DNA from: Planctomycetales bacterium
GTDB taxonomy: Bacteria; Planctomycetota; Phycisphaerae; SM23-33
NCBI GenBank assembly: GCA_030631125.1
Contig: DAOVLS010000139.1
Coordinates: 1-6,416 of the forward strand
Direction: 5' to 3'
Length of the DNA: 6,416 nucleotides
Of this stretch, positions 1 through 5,904 are shown piece by piece. Below the pieces are notes generated by a model. It saw nothing but the letters and a program-made list of their open reading frames with translations. It was not told the DNA's origin and searched no databases. A program made the translations under genes and the position numbers. The number at the start of each line of letters is the position of its first letter. Within the stretch, counting starts at the first letter, position 1.

Positions 1-142
1 AATATAAACTTATCAACGATACGCTCCAACCGGCATAGTGCTACGCAGCACGGGCGAGACGCCCGTGTTACGTAACACGGGCGTCTCGCCCGTGCTGCGT
101 AGCACTATGCCGGTTGGAGCGTATCGTTGATAAGTTTATATT
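1..142. repeat. 142-bp perfect palindrome at window edge
   Basis: Every base from 1 to 71 pairs with its partner from 142 to 72, with no mismatch and no loop (centre TTACGTAA, 68-75). The right arm contains the last 12 codons and the stop of the acyltransferase gene (105-142), so the left arm (1-38) is an inverted copy of the same coding end. The arms reach exactly to base 1, so the true length cannot be read here. Perfect loopless palindromes of this size are unstable in most bacteria. Together with the edge position, this suggests a contig-end fold-back rather than a real element. The length of 142 is also one more than 141, a common largest k-mer in metagenome assemblers, where a self-complementary edge would end a contig. 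That explanation is inference. Confidence 0.95.
49..94. repeat. Pair of GC-rich hairpins downstream of the acyltransferase gene
   Basis: CACGGGCG-AGA-CGCCCGTG (49-67) is an 8-bp stem with a 3-nt loop. Its mirror lies at 76-94 in the other arm of the large palindrome. On the minus strand the 94-76 hairpin starts 10 nt after the acyltransferase stop codon, where a terminator could sit, but there is no T-run after it, so it is not a convincing intrinsic terminator. Hairpins built on GGGCGAGACGCCC are, from memory, frequent intergenic repeats in planctomycete-like genomes. If the outer palindrome is artefactual, only one hairpin is probably real. Confidence 0.6.
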
Positions 143-686
143 CCTCGCCGCATCTTGAACAGGTGGTTTTATCGCCGGCGAGATGAAGTTTCACGCCGCA
201 CTGGCAGACCCATCCGTGCCGGCGGGCGGGATTGCCATAGACCAGCGCGTAGTCCGGCACGTCGGTAACAACAACGGCCCCCGCTCCGATAAATGCGTAC
301 CGCCCTATCGTGTTCCCGCATACCACCGTCGCGTTGGCCCCGATGGTCGCGCCGCGCTTGATGAGCGTGTCCATGTATTCGTCCTTGCGCGAAACGTGGC
401 TGCGAGGGTTGAAAACGTTGGTGAATACCATACTTGGGCCACAGAACGTGTCGTCCTCCAGTGTAACGTTGTCGTAGATGGAGACGTTGTTCTGGACCTT
501 GACGTTGTCGCCGAGGACGGCCTTACCGCCGATGTTGACGTTCTGTCCGATGGAGCAGCCTTTACCAACGACCGCGCCGGGCATAATGTGGCTGAAATGC
601 CAAATCTTCGTGCCTTCGCCGATAACAGCGCCGTCATCGACGTAACTGCTCTCATGCACGAAATAGGGTTTTTCGTCCTTGCTCAT
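105..686 (-). CDS. Hexapeptide-repeat N-acyltransferase, WbpD/WlbB-like
   Basis: This is a 193-residue left-handed beta-helix acyltransferase, probably cytoplasmic, likely transferring an acetyl group from acetyl-CoA to the 3-amino group of a UDP-aminosugar uronate for surface polysaccharide. Hexapeptide turns ([IV]G-x4 type) run from about residue 10 to 155: [14 protein letters not shown] at 21-34, IGQNVNIG at 46-53, FTNVFNPR at 88-95 and a GNPAR end at 151-155. The WHFSH and FTNxxNPR motifs and the length near 190 match the WbpD/WlbB group. The C-terminus carries C161-x-C163 and C176-x2-C179, a zinc-ribbon-like tail seen in some members. The ATG at 686 has GAGG five nt upstream. It follows the dehydrogenase gene by 23 bp, so they are probably one operon. 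The last codons lie in the 142-bp palindrome, but the ending looks natural. The exact sugar substrate cannot be read from sequence; other sugar O- or N-acetyltransferases of the fold are possible. Confidence 0.88.
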   Translation of the reverse strand: MSKDEKPYFVHESSYVDDGAVIGEGTKIWHFSHIMPGAVVGKGCSIGQNVNIGGKAVLGDNVKVQNNVSIYDNVTLEDDTFCGPSMVFTNVFNPRSHVSRKDEYMDTLIKRGATIGANATVVCGNTIGRYAFIGAGAVVVTDVPDYALVYGNPARRHGWVCQCGVKLHLAGDKTTCSRCGEEYKLINDTLQPA

Positions 687-697
687 ACCGGCCTCAC
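687..697 (-). promoter_or_regulatory. Ribosome binding site of the acyltransferase gene
   Basis: On the minus strand GTGAGGCCGGT precedes the ATG at 686. GAGG (692-695) sits five nt from the start. It fixes the start codon and lies in the 23-bp gap after the dehydrogenase stop, as expected inside an operon. Confidence 0.6.
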
Positions 698-709
698 AAA
701 TGTTCCCGG

Positions 710-1717
710 TTATACCAAACTGATCGGTTCACCACCGCGTTGAAGCGATTTCGATCCGGCTTCGAGTACTTTGACTACCCTCAGCCCGTCCGCTCCGTCG
801 CTCAGTGGGGTTTTATCGTTAACGATACTGTCGATAAAGTGCCGGCATTCGGTCTTGAGCGGCTCGCCGGAGGGGACTTTCGGGATGAGGATGTCGCCGG
901 TGCGAAGCGTAATGGCTTCGGCGTAACTGGATACGCTCTTGGCGATCTCCGCGCCCTTGTCATAGACGCGTATCTTCTCGGCTGCTTCCATATCGTCGAA
1001 AACGACCATTTTCTGTGAGCCGACGAGCGTTACCTTTCGGATTTTGTGCGGGTCAAGCCATGAGACGTGGATATGCGCCATCCGCCCGTCGGCGAATTTC
1101 AGGTTGGCGAAGACAACGTCCTCGACGCCTTCCCGCAAGTACGCCTGCCCGCTGGCCGATACGCTCACCGGTTCGGCGTCGAAAAGGTAGCACGCCACCG
1201 ATACGTCGTGCGGCGCAAGCGACCACCAGGCGTTTTCCACCTTACGGACGATACCAAGGTTGACGCGATGGAAGTACAGATAAAGCGGCTTGCCGACCTC
1301 GCCGGAGGTAATCGCCTGCTTCATGTAATTGACGGCAGGGTGGTACTCAAGCAGATGCCCGACCATCAGTTTGAGGTTTTTTTCAGCGGCCAGGTTCACG
1401 AGGGTCTGCGAATCTTCGCTTGTCAGCGTCAGGGGTTTTTCGACGTAGGTGTGCTTGCCCGCCTGCAGTGCGGCGGCGGCAATCTTGAAATGCAGCGGCG
1501 CATCGACCGCCACCACGACCGCATCGACCTGCTCGTCGCCGAGGGCCTCGTCCATGTCGCCGATTACCTTCGCCTGCGGATACAAGGACGACATCCCCTG
1601 CCGGACCTTCTCGTCGAGGTCGCAGACGTACTTCAATTCGACCTCGGCCAACGAAGCGAAATTACGCACAAGGTTCCTGCCCCAGTTGCCCGCGCCGATC
1701 AATGCCACACTAACCAT
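710..1717 (-). CDS. Gfo/Idh/MocA-family NAD(P)-dependent sugar dehydrogenase
   Basis: This 335-residue oxidoreductase is of usual length for the family and complete. The N-terminal Rossmann fold opens with the nucleotide-binding G8-x-G10-x2-G13 (IGAGNWG), an acidic residue ends strand two (CDLDE, 32-36), and the family motif EKPLT is at 93-97 with its lysine at 94. The [12 protein letters not shown] stretch (118-129) and LAPHDV (167-172), with H170 in the active-site position, match WlbA/WbpB-like and related enzymes that oxidise the sugar C3 hydroxyl. With the WbpD-like acyltransferase immediately downstream, the likely role is making a 3-keto UDP-sugar that is then aminated and acylated. 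The aminotransferase needed for that pathway is not in view. The ATG at 1717 has GAGGAG six nt upstream. Specificity is inferred only from the neighbour; the family also includes inositol and other sugar dehydrogenases. Confidence 0.88.
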   Translation of the reverse strand: MVSVALIGAGNWGRNLVRNFASLAEVELKYVCDLDEKVRQGMSSLYPQAKVIGDMDEALGDEQVDAVVVAVDAPLHFKIAAAALQAGKHTYVEKPLTLTSEDSQTLVNLAAEKNLKLMVGHLLEYHPAVNYMKQAITSGEVGKPLYLYFHRVNLGIVRKVENAWWSLAPHDVSVACYLFDAEPVSVSASGQAYLREGVEDVVFANLKFADGRMAHIHVSWLDPHKIRKVTLVGSQKMVVFDDMEAAEKIRVYDKGAEIAKSVSSYAEAITLRTGDILIPKVPSGEPLKTECRHFIDSIVNDKTPLSDGADGLRVVKVLEAGSKSLQRGGEPISLV

Positions 1718-1723
1718 GCTCTA

Positions 1724-1729
1724 CTCCTC
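1724..1729 (-). promoter_or_regulatory. Shine-Dalgarno of the dehydrogenase gene
   Basis: Read on the minus strand, GAGGAG lies six nt before the ATG at 1717. It is a strong site and decides the start. Confidence 0.75.
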
Positions 1730-1771
1730 GTCATAACTTCCGAATGGAAAAACTCACAGCACGTGATTCAC

Positions 1772-1800
1772 CCGGCGGGATATTATACAGACCCCGCCGG
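1772..1800 (-). promoter_or_regulatory. Candidate promoter -10 box inside an inverted repeat
   Basis: CCGGCGGG (1772-1779) and CCCGCCGG (1793-1800) form a perfect 8-bp inverted repeat with 13 nt between. On the minus strand the spacer contains TATAAT (1787-1782). Transcription from it would start near 1775, about 58 nt before the dehydrogenase ATG. The matching -35 is poor (TTTCAT at a 16-bp spacing), which would fit a regulated promoter. The arrangement suggests an operator overlapping the promoter of the dehydrogenase-acyltransferase operon, but a hairpin with a chance TATAAT is possible. Confidence 0.4.
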
Positions 1801-1918
1801 AAAATGAAACCCTCCGGATCGTCTCGGAAGCCGGTTGATCCGTATTGTAACTGTTCACCCATTTGCGATGATTGCAAAAGAAAAGAGCGAGTCAGGCATT
1901 TGGCTGGCACGACAACAG

Positions 1919-2058
1919 AGAATAATGAATATTGAACAAGGAATTTTGAATTTCGAAGTAACAGAAAAAAAGAAATGAAGATGAGACTCCACGTCACTTT
2001 CTTTTTTTACTTCTTTTACTTCAAAATTCGACATTCCCCGTTCAATATTCAATATTCT
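1919..2058. repeat. Imperfect inverted repeat element, copy 1 (MITE/REP-like)
   Basis: The left arm (1919-1966, starting AGAATAATGAATATTGAAC) is the approximate reverse complement of the right arm (2011-2058, ending GTTCAATATTCAATATTCT), with about eight mismatches over 48 positions. The central 44 nt are unrelated. The sequence is far richer in A+T than the flanking genes. The stretch at 2014-2036 recurs exactly, inverted, at 4981-5003, so this is a dispersed family and not a single hairpin. No transposase or obvious target duplication is visible. Confidence 0.8.
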
Positions 2059-2079
2059 CTTTTACGGGGTACCGCCACC

Positions 2080-2107
2080 AATGCCAAATGCCGAATGCCC
2101 GATGCCT
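2080..2107. repeat. Tandem heptamer, four units
   Basis: AATGCCA, AATGCCG, AATGCCC and GATGCCT follow head to tail and end exactly at the stop codon of the regulator gene (2110-2108 on the minus strand). It is a short degenerate repeat of unknown role. Confidence 0.65.
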
Positions 2108-3274
2108 CTATCGGCTTCTGAACTGCCTGCGGTATGCGCCGGGCGTCTTGCCTGTGATTTTTTTGAACGCCACGCTCATGTGCGAGATGTTCTGAAATCC
2201 ACACTCCGGCGCTATGGCTTCCAGTGTCTTGTCGGTCTGCGCCAGGAGCATCCCGATCCTTTCGACCTGGACCCTGCGGATCTCCGCGAACGGGCCTCGA
2301 CCAAGGACTTTATTAAACCGCCGCTCCAACATTCGCTTCGGCAGCGACGACGCCGCTATCACGTGCTTGACGCGAATGCCTTCGCAGGCATGCTCGCGGA
2401 TAAACCGCATAGCCTCGACGAAACGGCGGTCATCGACAGCCATCACGTCGGTGCTCTGTCGCGTTACTACATCTATCGGAGGCAGCAGGATGGGACGCTT
2501 CGGAACCCTCCGGCCTCGGAGCATGGCGTCCAAAATCCTGGCTGCTTCGTAACCAACCTGCTCGACCGGCATACGGATGCTGGAAAGAGGCGGATGAGAT
2601 ATGTCGCAGTAGATATCGTCGTTGTTGGCGCCGAGGATGGCGACTTCCTCCGGAACGTGGATATCGCTCCGTTGGCATACGGCGCACATCCATGTCCCGT
2701 TGGCGTCGTCAACGACAAAGACAGCCAGCGGTTTGGGAAGCCCCACCAGCCAACGGCGCATTCGTTCGGAGACGTCAATGACAGTGGGCAGCGGCTCGCC
2801 GCAAGGGGGATATTTCTTCTTCTGATCGAATACATCACAGGTGAGTTTCTGTCGTCGCACCGCCGCAGCAAAGGCCTCACAGCGATACCGGGAATGGACG
2901 CATCCGGGTGTGGAAAACGCCCCAAAGTTGCGAAAGCCTCGCTGGATGAAATACTCCGCCGCCATTTCACCCATAGCCTTCGGGTCCACGTCCACGTACG
3001 GCAGGGAGGAAAACTCACGCTCCGGCGACCACCTTCCCACACCTACTGCGGCAAGGCCGAAACGCCGGGCGACGGACACATAATCACTCGGCCGACGCAT
3101 CGAGATCACCCCGTCCAGACCGTCTCCCCGGACCTTGGTTTTGTAGCGGGACCATCTAGTGGAGATCACCCATCGGCAATTCGGCAAGGCGTACCGGTGG
3201 ATCCCTCTGACGACCTGACGGGCAAATTGGAACTCCAAAGGGATTTCCACTGCGATTTTTTTTGAAATTTCCAT
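2108..3274 (-). CDS. XylR-like AraC-family transcriptional regulator with sugar-binding sensor domain
   Basis: This 388-residue DNA-binding regulator has an N-terminal LacI/periplasmic-binding-protein-like sensor (about residues 5-270) and a C-terminal AraC double helix-turn-helix (about 280-388). In the sensor, DVDPKAMGEMAAEYFIQRGF and later VAILGANNDD, then PPLSSIRMPVEQVGYEAARI, are the landmarks of the XylR group, whose E. coli member binds xylose. In the DNA-binding part, LLAQTDKTLEAIAPECGF and the ending PGAYRRQFR are typical. The frame is open further upstream, but the ATG at 3274 is preferred because GGAGG lies six nt before it and the protein then begins directly with the first beta strand (KKIAVEI). 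It is divergent from the PEP-CTERM gene, a natural target. The ligand is unknown but probably a sugar. A paralogue ends at the right edge of the window. Confidence 0.9.
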   Translation of the reverse strand: MEISKKIAVEIPLEFQFARQVVRGIHRYALPNCRWVISTRWSRYKTKVRGDGLDGVISMRRPSDYVSVARRFGLAAVGVGRWSPEREFSSLPYVDVDPKAMGEMAAEYFIQRGFRNFGAFSTPGCVHSRYRCEAFAAAVRRQKLTCDVFDQKKKYPPCGEPLPTVIDVSERMRRWLVGLPKPLAVFVVDDANGTWMCAVCQRSDIHVPEEVAILGANNDDIYCDISHPPLSSIRMPVEQVGYEAARILDAMLRGRRVPKRPILLPPIDVVTRQSTDVMAVDDRRFVEAMRFIREHACEGIRVKHVIAASSLPKRMLERRFNKVLGRGPFAEIRRVQVERIGMLLAQTDKTLEAIAPECGFQNISHMSVAFKKITGKTPGAYRRQFRSR

Positions 3275-3280
3275 TTTAGG

Positions 3281-3285
3281 CCTCC
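3281..3285 (-). promoter_or_regulatory. Shine-Dalgarno of the XylR-like regulator
   Basis: GGAGG on the minus strand is six nt upstream of the ATG at 3274. It decides against the longer upstream reading of the frame to 3397, whose extra 41 residues look unlike the family. Confidence 0.75.
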
Positions 3286-3340
3286 GCTCATTAATATCCC
3301 TGCTGTCGCAAACAGAAAAAACATTAATCCTAAACCGGTC

Positions 3341-3368
3341 TTGACACAATAGGAAAATCGGATATAAT
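3341..3368 (+). promoter_or_regulatory. Near-consensus sigma-70 type promoter reading toward the PEP-CTERM gene
   Basis: TTGACA (3341-3346), a 16-bp spacer, and TATAAT (3363-3368) match both consensus boxes exactly. A start near 3375 would give a leader of about 290 nt before the PEP-CTERM start at 3668. The site is 67 bp upstream of the divergent regulator's ATG, so the regulator could bind here and control both directions. A second TATAAT at 3370-3375 has no -35 at proper distance. Confidence 0.7.
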
Positions 3369-3375
3369 TTATAAT

Positions 3376-3667
3376 GCGAAAGTGAGGTGAGCAGCATAAA
3401 GCATGTGGCAAAGAAAGAAGGTTGATAATTGCGGACTTGTCACAGCGGCTCGTCTCGGCGAAGCGAAGCGGAAACGGAAGCCTTGGCGAAGCCGAATTGC
3501 GGATTTTTTTCCAAGTCCCTGGTCCCTGTTTTCAAAGGAAGGCGATGCCTGTGGAATGAAATAAGCAGTGAGACGAATTAGTTGGAAGTTGTGGAGTGTC
3601 TCTTATCAGCGGCGTGGTGTCGCCGGGGCGCTTCATGGCAAAAGTCCGTAAGATAAGGAGAGGCAAG
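3376..3667 (+). other. Long 5' leader of the PEP-CTERM gene, with possible RNA structure
   Basis: There is no convincing gene in about 290 nt. GGACTTG (3433-3439) can pair with CAAGTCC (3512-3518), closing a region with two related segments, CTCGGCGAAGCGAA (3454-3467) and CTTGGCGAAGCCGAA (3482-3496). The second can fold as TTGGC-GAA-GCCGA. It is followed by seven T residues at 3504-3510, so an attenuator is conceivable, although eight nt separate the small stem from the T-run. AATTGCGGA occurs at 3427-3435 and again at 3495-3503. A tiny frame MPVE (3545-3559) follows AAAGGAAGG and could be a leader peptide or chance. No known riboswitch was recognised. Confidence 0.4.
3655..3660 (+). promoter_or_regulatory. 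Shine-Dalgarno of the PEP-CTERM gene
   Basis: AAGGAG is seven nt before the ATG at 3668. It selects this start over two upstream in-frame ATGs (3596, 3635 region), which lack a ribosome site and would bury the signal peptide. Confidence 0.75.
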
Positions 3668-4894
3668 ATGCAAAAGACAATGACAGTACTGTGTGTGTTG
3701 ACCCTGTTGGCGTGGGCCGGGCAGGCGTGGGGAATCGATCACGTCTGGGACAATAACAACGGCGACGGCATGTGGAATACGGCCGGAAACTGGGGACCGG
3801 ATCACGATGAGGTTCCCTCCTGGGGCGACACCGCCACTGTGGGCGATAACCTGACCGCGAACGTCAACGGCAGTTACTCAAGCCTTGGTGGTCCGGTGTA
3901 CGTTGGAAACGCCGGCGGAACCGGAACCATCGTGATACCCACCTGGCCGAAGGGCCTCTACTCTCCCCTCTACATCGGCCATGGCGGCGGCGACGGCACC
4001 GCCAATGTTGGCGGGGGCCTGACAAGTGGAGATTGCCGTATCGGCGGGACCGGAGATGGGACGGAAAACGGGACTTTAAACCTCGTTAACGGTTGGAAGG
4101 ATGTGGCCAAGACCCTGATAGTCATGGACCTGGGTGACAACGCAGGCAACCAGGCGACCTGGGACATCCAGACGCCGGTAGTCGGTGGCGGCACCATTAC
4201 GCTTTCCGGTGTCGGAGGTCAGTCGTCCACACCCTACGCCCAAGTCGGGCTGCAATTCGGCGGTAGCGCAACAGCCGCGAACAACAACGTCCTGTACAAG
4301 GCCGTTGAAGGCACAGTCATCAAATTCTCAGGCTGCCAGCACTCCTGGAATGACTATTACACGGATCCCGGCGGCAGCGGCAATCTTTGGCACAAGAGGA
4401 ATCCCTCATTCGTCAACCAGTGCACCGACGACACGGCGACCGGTCTGGGCGACCTGAACAACACGGCTTTCGTGTACAAGGGCTTCGCCGACGTCGATCA
4501 CCAACGCCGTACTACCACCGGTTGTGGTGAGTTCGAGGCCGGCGGCGAGGACCTGGGCGCGGTGATGGTCGGGCTGAGCGAAAACTTCGCTCTGGTCGGC
4601 CTGACACTGGAAGCCGGCGCTGGCGGCGGAGCGGAGATCAAGTTGGTGGATAACTTCGACAACGGCAACCGCAGCAGCGCAGAGGCCGTTTACGTCGAGA
4701 ACCTCGTGCTTCAGGACGGAACGATCCTCCACACCAACGGCATCAACCTGTACTACCTCAACGGCACGATTGACGCCGGCGCTACGGTCGATACCAGCAG
4801 CGGTGGCGGGATTTACCTGATTCCCGAGCCGGCGACGATGGTGCTGCTTGGTCTCGGCGGAATCGGCGTCCTGATTCGTCGGAAACGTCGCTGA
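3668..4894 (+). CDS. Secreted PEP-CTERM sorting-domain protein
   Basis: This is a 408-residue exported protein. Residues 1-22 form a signal peptide (basic start, hydrophobic core VLCVLTLLAWAG, likely cut after AWG). The mature part opens with a VWDNNNGDGMWNTAGNW pattern, common at the start of beta-strand-rich exoproteins, and continues as Gly/Asn/Thr-rich, probably beta-solenoid sequence with four cysteines. A region rich in LVDNFDNGNRSSAEAVYV and L-Q-D-G-T-x-L just before the tail is, from memory, a recurring C-terminal block in planctomycete PEP-CTERM proteins. The tail has I-PEP (PEP at 386-388), a hydrophobic helix and RRKRR, the sorting signal handled by exosortase. It likely sits at or beyond the outer surface. 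The substrate or partner is unknown. It is divergent from a XylR-like regulator and followed by a pseudopilin gene. Confidence 0.9.
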   Translation: MQKTMTVLCVLTLLAWAGQAWGIDHVWDNNNGDGMWNTAGNWGPDHDEVPSWGDTATVGDNLTANVNGSYSSLGGPVYVGNAGGTGTIVIPTWPKGLYSPLYIGHGGGDGTANVGGGLTSGDCRIGGTGDGTENGTLNLVNGWKDVAKTLIVMDLGDNAGNQATWDIQTPVVGGGTITLSGVGGQSSTPYAQVGLQFGGSATAANNNVLYKAVEGTVIKFSGCQHSWNDYYTDPGGSGNLWHKRNPSFVNQCTDDTATGLGDLNNTAFVYKGFADVDHQRRTTTGCGEFEAGGEDLGAVMVGLSENFALVGLTLEAGAGGGAEIKLVDNFDNGNRSSAEAVYVENLVLQDGTILHTNGINLYYLNGTIDAGATVDTSSGGGIYLIPEPATMVLLGLGGIGVLIRRKRR

Positions 4895-4905
4895 TCAACA
4901 ATTGT

Positions 4906-4919
4906 AAATTGGAAATTGG
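4906..4919. repeat. Tandem AAATTGG, two units
   Basis: Two perfect 7-nt units lie 11 nt after the PEP-CTERM stop. It is short and could be chance, but resembles in unit length the AATGCCN repeat beside the regulator stop. Confidence 0.4.
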
Positions 4920-4926
4920 TATGTAC

Positions 4927-4966
4927 CCCCCAGCCCATCCCGATGTACATCGGGATGGGTTGGGGG
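4927..4966. repeat. Strong 20-bp-stem palindrome after the PEP-CTERM gene
   Basis: CCCCCAGCCCATCCCGATGT pairs with the following 20 bases; only position 4933 with 4960 is a G-T pair. The outer GTATGT (4919-4924) and ACATAC (4972-4977) can extend the structure. It begins 33 nt after the stop codon. It may end transcription or protect the mRNA 3' end, but no T-run follows, so an ordinary intrinsic terminator is not shown. The core CCCGATGTACATCGGG looks like a dispersed hairpin. Confidence 0.8.
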
Positions 4967-4980
4967 TAATAACATACAGA

Positions 4981-5100
4981 GAATGTCGAATTTTGAAGTA
5001 AAAAAAACACCCCTCAAAAACATCAAGTTTCTTCTTTCACTTCGAAATTCGACACCTGCCTGCCGGCAGGTAGGTTCTTTGTTTATTATTCAATATTCAT
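4981..5100. repeat. Dispersed inverted repeat element, copy 2, with nested palindrome
   Basis: GAATGTCGAATTTTGAAGTAAAA (4981-5003) is the exact reverse complement of 2014-2036 in copy 1, and TTCTTTCACTTCGAAATTCG (5032-5051) is its imperfect inverted partner. TTCAATATTC (5089-5098) repeats the outer end of copy 1. Between them lies CCTGCCTGCCGGCAGGTAGG (5055-5074), a separate palindrome with one G-T pair, as if one repeat had entered another. The left outer portion of copy 1 is missing here. Confidence 0.7.
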
Positions 5101-5130
5101 TTTTATCAGTAATATAGCAGGGACGCGATA

Positions 5131-5895
5131 ATGACAAAGCGAACGCACGGTTTTACGCTCGTAGAACTCCTCGTGGTTGTGGCGATTATCGCTCTTCTGG
5201 TGTCGATTCTCCTTCCGACGCTTGGCAAGGCCAAGGAGCAGACCAGGACGGTCATCTGCATGTCGAACCTCAGGAGCCTTGGTCTGGGCTTTGCCTTCTA
5301 CACCGACGAAAACGACAGCTGGTGGCCCGCCGCCGGCGGGTGGGGCGGCGATATCCGCAATTCAGGGAATGACTGGCACGAGTTCACCTGGGACTGGATT
5401 CTCTATCCTCTCTACCAGCAATTGGGTCTGCTGAACTGTCCAAGCGACAAGATGCCGCGGGACTACGATGGCTTCGCTGTTCCGCAGGACAGGCGTCATC
5501 CTCGCTCCTACGCGATTAATGGGGCTATAACGTGGGTAGGCCCGTCGGATTGGGGAGAAAACTGGGACCCGCCCTATGGCAACACATACGGTTTTCCCTG
5601 GCCCGGATGGGTACGTAAGGCAACAGAGGTTACAGACCCAAGCGAGACCATCCTTCTCGGCGAGATGTGGGAGTCGGCGTACTACTCGAGCGTCGGATGG
5701 AAGGCGGGAATACACGATAGATACTACGGCTGCGGAATCTTTTATGCCCGGGATGGGCGGCAGGCGACGATGGACGTACACCGAAATAACGATATGGCCA
5801 ACTATCTCTTCTGCGACGGACACGTTGCTTCAATACCGGCCGACGATGATAAACTCAACTCACCTGATTACTATTACTGGAAGCGCGAGAAATAA
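5131..5895 (+). CDS. Pseudopilin-like protein with prepilin N-terminal methylation domain
   Basis: This is a 254-residue type II secretion/type IV pilin-like protein. The leader MTKRTHG is followed by FTLVELLVVVAIIALLVSILLP, with the cleavage site after G7 and glutamate at position 5 of the mature form, so a prepilin peptidase should process it. C43-MSNLRSLGLGFAFYTDENDSWWP is the typical segment after the helix in planctomycete members, and YPLYQQLGLLNCPSDK follows. The end H217-x11-D229-G230 resembles the H-X9-DG C-terminal motif, but the spacing appears two residues longer. The globular part has many Trp and Tyr residues. The ATG at 5131 has a moderate AGGGA site eight nt upstream. It probably resides in the inner membrane or a pseudopilus, or is an exported surface protein. 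It follows the PEP-CTERM gene in the same direction after 236 bp of repeats, so co-transcription is uncertain. Confidence 0.88.
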   Translation: MTKRTHGFTLVELLVVVAIIALLVSILLPTLGKAKEQTRTVICMSNLRSLGLGFAFYTDENDSWWPAAGGWGGDIRNSGNDWHEFTWDWILYPLYQQLGLLNCPSDKMPRDYDGFAVPQDRRHPRSYAINGAITWVGPSDWGENWDPPYGNTYGFPWPGWVRKATEVTDPSETILLGEMWESAYYSSVGWKAGIHDRYYGCGIFYARDGRQATMDVHRNNDMANYLFCDGHVASIPADDDKLNSPDYYYWKREK

Positions 5896-5904
5896 GTTCG
5901 GCGA

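Larger units (their letters stand above)
1718..2107. other. 390-bp intergenic region without a gene
   Basis: The gap lies between the regulator stop and the dehydrogenase start, both on the minus strand. It holds the dehydrogenase ribosome site, a candidate promoter within an inverted repeat (1772-1800), a weak 6-bp inverted repeat CGGATC/GATCCG (1815-1820, 1837-1842), a dispersed imperfect inverted repeat (1919-2058), and a short tandem heptamer next to the regulator stop (2080-2107). Open frames here have no recognisable protein features or good start sites. Confidence 0.75.
3275..3667. other. 393-bp divergent intergenic region
   Basis: This region separates the leftward XylR-like regulator from the rightward PEP-CTERM gene. 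It contains the regulator's ribosome site, the strong rightward promoter at 3341-3368 and the long leader. A leftward promoter for the regulator could not be placed with confidence. No operator repeat was recognised with certainty. Confidence 0.7.

Noticed and set aside
49..94. Intrinsic terminator
   Set aside because: The hairpins are strong, but no T-run follows on either strand.
183..743. 186-codon plus-strand frame opposite the acyltransferase
   Set aside because: Its valine/aspartate-rich composition mirrors the hexapeptide repeats on the minus strand; it is an antisense shadow.
1067..1807. 246-codon plus-strand frame opposite the dehydrogenase
   Set aside because: The minus strand encodes a clear complete Gfo/Idh/MocA enzyme; the plus frame shows no recognisable domain.
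1919..2058. CRISPR array or tRNA
   Set aside because: There are only two inverted arms with no regularly spaced direct repeats, and no cloverleaf could be formed.
2081..3265. 394-codon open frame on the plus strand opposite the regulator
   Set aside because: It is the antisense of the XylR-like gene, lacks family motifs and a ribosome site, and its length follows from GC-rich codon use on the other strand.
3275..3397. Upstream extension of the XylR-like regulator by 41 residues
   Set aside because: The GGAGG at 3281-3285 and the natural beginning of the sensor domain favour 3274; the extension would cover the rightward promoter region.
3596..3667. Upstream extension of the PEP-CTERM protein by 24 residues
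   Set aside because: It would place basic sequence before the signal peptide, and the good ribosome site is at 3655-3660.
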